From positions 2,985,687 to 3,049,686 of the forward strand of contig NZ_KB910518.1 of the NCBI RefSeq assembly GCF_000374185.1: a stretch of DNA of 64,000 nucleotides, given 5' to 3'. Position 1 is the first letter of the stretch, and the number at the start of each line of letters is the position of its first letter. Below the pieces are notes generated by a model, which saw nothing but the letters and a program-made list of their open reading frames with translations, was not told the DNA's origin and ran no database searches. Shown one piece after another: positions 62,000-64,000 of this stretch. Position numbers and translations under genes: made by a program. The stretch is from Paenibacillus sp. HW567. Lineage in GTDB: Bacteria; Bacillota; Bacilli; Paenibacillales; Paenibacillaceae.

Positions 62000-62070
62000 A
62001 GTGGCGCCCTCCCCGAAACGAATACTGTCCTTTGAAGATCAGCATAGCCGTTTCTGCTTGTGTCTGTATC

Positions 62071-63135
62071 TTATTGAATAATATTGTTGGCCTGATCAGC
62101 CACTTCAGCCTTCATGGCATCAGTCACTTTAATGCCCTGTGCAGCCGCGGCCTTCAGGTTGAGGATGAGGTCCAGCTTCTCCTGCATTGTTACCTTCATA
62201 TCGCCGGGGCTTGTGCCATTTTTCAGCACTTCCACAGCCATCTGTCCCACCTGGTAGCCGTGATCATAATATTTGAACCCTACCGTTGCAAAGGCCCCCT
62301 TCTCAACAGTGTCGCGGTCTGCGGAGAAGAATGGAATTTTGTTGTCATTGGCAGTTTGAATAATTGTGTCCACAGCGCTTACCACCGAGTTATCCAGTGT
62401 AATGTAGAAAGCATCCGCCCGGCCCACAAGCGATTCAGCGGCCTGCTTCACCTCTGAAGTATTAGTGATTGTTGCTTTGACCAGCTCAATGCCATGCTTG
62501 TCCAGCTCTTTCTTGGCAATGTCAGCCATAACTACAGCATTCGGTTCACCCTCGTTAATGATCAGACCCAGTTTTTTCACATTCGGAAATTGGGTCGCAA
62601 TAAATGTCATCAGCCGTGTAATGGACTCAGGATTTGTATCAGATGCGCCGGAAACGTTACCGCCGGGATGATCCAGATCCTTCACAATCTTCGCGTCCAG
62701 CGGGTCAGTAACCGCCGCGAAGAGAACCGGTGTATCCTTGCTTACATTCTGAACAACAGCTTGGGCAGACGGTGTGGCGATACCAAGCACCAGATCATTC
62801 TTATCCGCCGCAATCTTCTGGGCGATGGAAAGGTTGTTGGACTGGTCCGCCTGCGCATTCTCCAGATCGACCTTCAGGTTCTCGCCTTCGACGATGCCGG
62901 CATCCTTGAGCGCGGCAAGAAACCCTTCCCGGGTAGCGTCCAGCGACGGATGCTCAACGTATTGCGAAATAGCAATTGTATAAGATTTCTTGTCAGCATT
63001 TCCTCCGTTAGACGCTGCAGCACTTGCACCTGCTGAAGGTCCAGCCGCGCTGTCACTATTTTTGTTAGCTCCGCAGCCGGTAGCGGCCAGCATCAGACAC
63101 AAGCTCAAGCTCAACCATATTTTCTTTGTTTTCAT
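62071..63135 (-). CDS. ABC transporter substrate-binding lipoprotein (PF04392 family)
   Basis: A 354-residue binding protein with a type II signal peptide and the lipobox AATGC. The mature part is a two-lobed fold (YTIAISQYVEHPSLDATREGF; NPESITRLMTFIATQFPNVKKLGLIIN) as in the ABC_sub_bind family. Ligand unknown; some relatives bind aromatic amino acids. AAAAGGGG precedes the ATG. Its leader holds several hairpins and sits behind a good promoter. Confidence 0.85.
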   Translation of the reverse strand: MKTKKIWLSLSLCLMLAATGCGANKNSDSAAGPSAGASAAASNGGNADKKSYTIAISQYVEHPSLDATREGFLAALKDAGIVEGENLKVDLENAQADQSNNLSIAQKIAADKNDLVLGIATPSAQAVVQNVSKDTPVLFAAVTDPLDAKIVKDLDHPGGNVSGASDTNPESITRLMTFIATQFPNVKKLGLIINEGEPNAVVMADIAKKELDKHGIELVKATITNTSEVKQAAESLVGRADAFYITLDNSVVSAVDTIIQTANDNKIPFFSADRDTVEKGAFATVGFKYYDHGYQVGQMAVEVLKNGTSPGDMKVTMQEKLDLILNLKAAAAQGIKVTDAMKAEVADQANNIIQ

Positions 63136-63270
63136 ACAATAACCCCTTTTCTGGTTACAGGATCAGCGCGTTCACCCGGAGTCAGCGTCTCAGCAGTATT
63201 GCTTTTATATATAAAAGCGTTAAAGCAAAAGCCCTCACGAATCCCGCAGCCATGTCGCAATTCTATTAGA
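63136..63270 (-). ncRNA. Structured 5' leader of the ABC operon, class unknown
   Basis: A leader of about 135 nucleotides between the promoter and the ATG. It contains the perfect palindrome GCTTTTATATATAAAAGC (63201-63218), a long-range pair GCGGGAT/ATCCTGT (63241-63247 with 63157-63163), and CTGAGA ... TGAAC ... CTGATC ... CCAG in the order of TPP riboswitch motifs, but with wrong spacing. It does not look like a normal T-box. No family can be assigned by eye. Confidence 0.4.
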
Positions 63271-63273
63271 CCT

Positions 63274-63302
63274 ATATTATATAAAGGATGATTTTCCGTC
63301 AA
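63274..63302 (-). promoter_or_regulatory. Promoter of the PF04392 ABC operon
   Basis: TTGACG (63297-63302) with TAATAT after 17 bases (or TATAAT after 15) in the minus direction. Both fit a sigma-A promoter. Confidence 0.65.
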
Positions 63303-63449
63303 TGATTTATCACTGCTGGACTCCAATTGTTAGAAGCATAAATTGTTCCATTTCATTCGTTGCTGACATTCATTACCTTCCTCCGGTTCACATAAAAACG
63401 CACTCCCTGCACAAACTTAGGGTACAGTTCTGAACATGGAGCGTGCCAT

Positions 63450-64000
63450 ATGACAACTAATAAACCTATAAAGATTGCTGCCGCCGCCCTCCTCACTGCT
63501 GCTCTTCTATCGAGTACCGCCTGCAGCTACACTAAGCAGGGCCAGACTCCAAAGGTCAATTCGATAACCCCTTCGGGATCAAATGCGGGCAGCTACTATG
63601 AGAAATCCTCTTTCACCGACAAGAACGGCCTTTATTGGATTCCCTTGAAGCCAGCAGCCGCATCCATCGGCTACCGGATGAAAGATGACACCTCAAGCGG
63701 AGGGTATGCCAAAATCGGCTATACAGACGTTATGTACATGCTGCGCCCTAATTCCCCCCATGTGTTCTCCCTCGGCCGGAAGGTTAAGCTGCAAGAGGCT
63801 CCCATGCGGCGGAACGGTCAAATTTATATCACTCCGAACGCATTGTCCAAGCTCCTGCAAACCGAGGTAGGCTGGAATCCCAGCACCGGGGAGATCAATA
63901 TTGCCTCGCCGGCTGTGCGTGAAGACCATACAATGACCGGAAAAACCGCTACGCCAAAGCCTTTGCGCATTCAGAGCCTGTCCGCAGCGGACAGCAGCGA
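63450..64000 (+). CDS. Copper-amine-oxidase-like-domain lipoprotein, cut by the window edge
   Basis: The frame from the ATG at 63450 stays open to the window end (183 codons). It begins with a type II signal peptide (ALLSSTAC) and has a copper-amine-oxidase N1-like segment (VFSLGRKVKLQEAP ... IYITPNALSKLLQTE ... NPSTGEINIAS). GGAG stands 8 bases before the ATG. The C-terminal part, which may hold a peptidase or other catalytic domain, is missing, so function is unknown. Confidence 0.7.
   Translation, partial: MTTNKPIKIAAAALLTAALLSSTACSYTKQGQTPKVNSITPSGSNAGSYYEKSSFTDKNGLYWIPLKPAAASIGYRMKDDTSSGGYAKIGYTDVMYMLRPNSPHVFSLGRKVKLQEAPMRRNGQIYITPNALSKLLQTEVGWNPSTGEINIASPAVREDHTMTGKTATPKPLRIQSLSAADSS

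Noticed and set aside
63136..63270. T-box or true TPP riboswitch ahead of the ABC operon.
   Set aside because: The T-box AGGGTGGNACCGCG core is missing, and the TPP-like pieces have wrong spacing. Kept only as an unclassified leader.

Overview
The window looks like a chromosomal segment of a Paenibacillus-type Firmicute. The pointers are strong GGAGG-type ribosome binding sites, frequent TTG/GTG starts, three YesM/YesN-type two-component pairs next to sugar ABC importers, copper-amine-oxidase-like surface lipoproteins, and CcpA-type cre sites. No rRNA, tRNA, CRISPR array, transposase or prophage gene was recognised. Most of the DNA is carbohydrate uptake and sensing, with ordinary housekeeping and accessory genes between.

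Region by region. 1-2.6 kb: an alpha/beta hydrolase and an MFS exporter. 2.7-10.8 kb (minus): a CUT1 sugar importer (lipoprotein binding protein, two permeases) followed by a YesM-type kinase, a second, membrane-anchored binding protein without a lipobox, and a YesN-type regulator. 11-15.8 kb: small genes, a VOC protein, an aldo/keto reductase, a membrane TPR protein, and an ECF sigma factor coupled to a DUF4179-like anti-sigma candidate. 15.9-22.6 kb: an MMPL exporter with its MarR regulator, acetyltransferases, a VanZ-like protein and rpiA. 22.7-28.6 kb: transaldolase, an autoregulated marR-MFS pair, a HelD-type helicase and a FUSC-type membrane protein. 28.7-38.2 kb: a secreted helical protein, a PAP2 phosphatase, a divergent Hfq, a lactonase, a LytTR-only regulator under a cre site, a PrsA-like foldase, a nitroreductase, a phosphoesterase lipoprotein, a copper-amine-oxidase-like lipoprotein and TraX.

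38.5-46.8 kb (minus): a CUT2 multi-monosaccharide importer (ChvE-like binding protein, double ATPase, permease), preceded by its own membrane-anchored binding protein, kinase and regulator. 46.9-50.7 kb: an LTA-synthase-like enzyme, an aldose epimerase and an MgtC/SapB protein. 51-60.1 kb (minus): a rhamnogalacturonan locus matching the Bacillus yes cluster (yesM, yesN, yesO, yesP, yesQ, then yesT-like esterase and yesR-like GH105), with a 61-bp repeat present on both sides of the GH105 gene. 60.3-63.3 kb: a PF04392-type ABC importer behind a structured leader. The right edge cuts through a lipoprotein gene.

How it works together: three importers each sit beside a kinase/regulator pair, and two of the three add an extra anchored binding protein that probably presents sugar to the kinase. 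Neither CUT1 importer has its own ATPase, so both probably borrow a shared MsmX-type subunit. cre-like sites upstream of the ChvE-type operon, yesO and the LytTR gene suggest glucose repression on top of specific induction.
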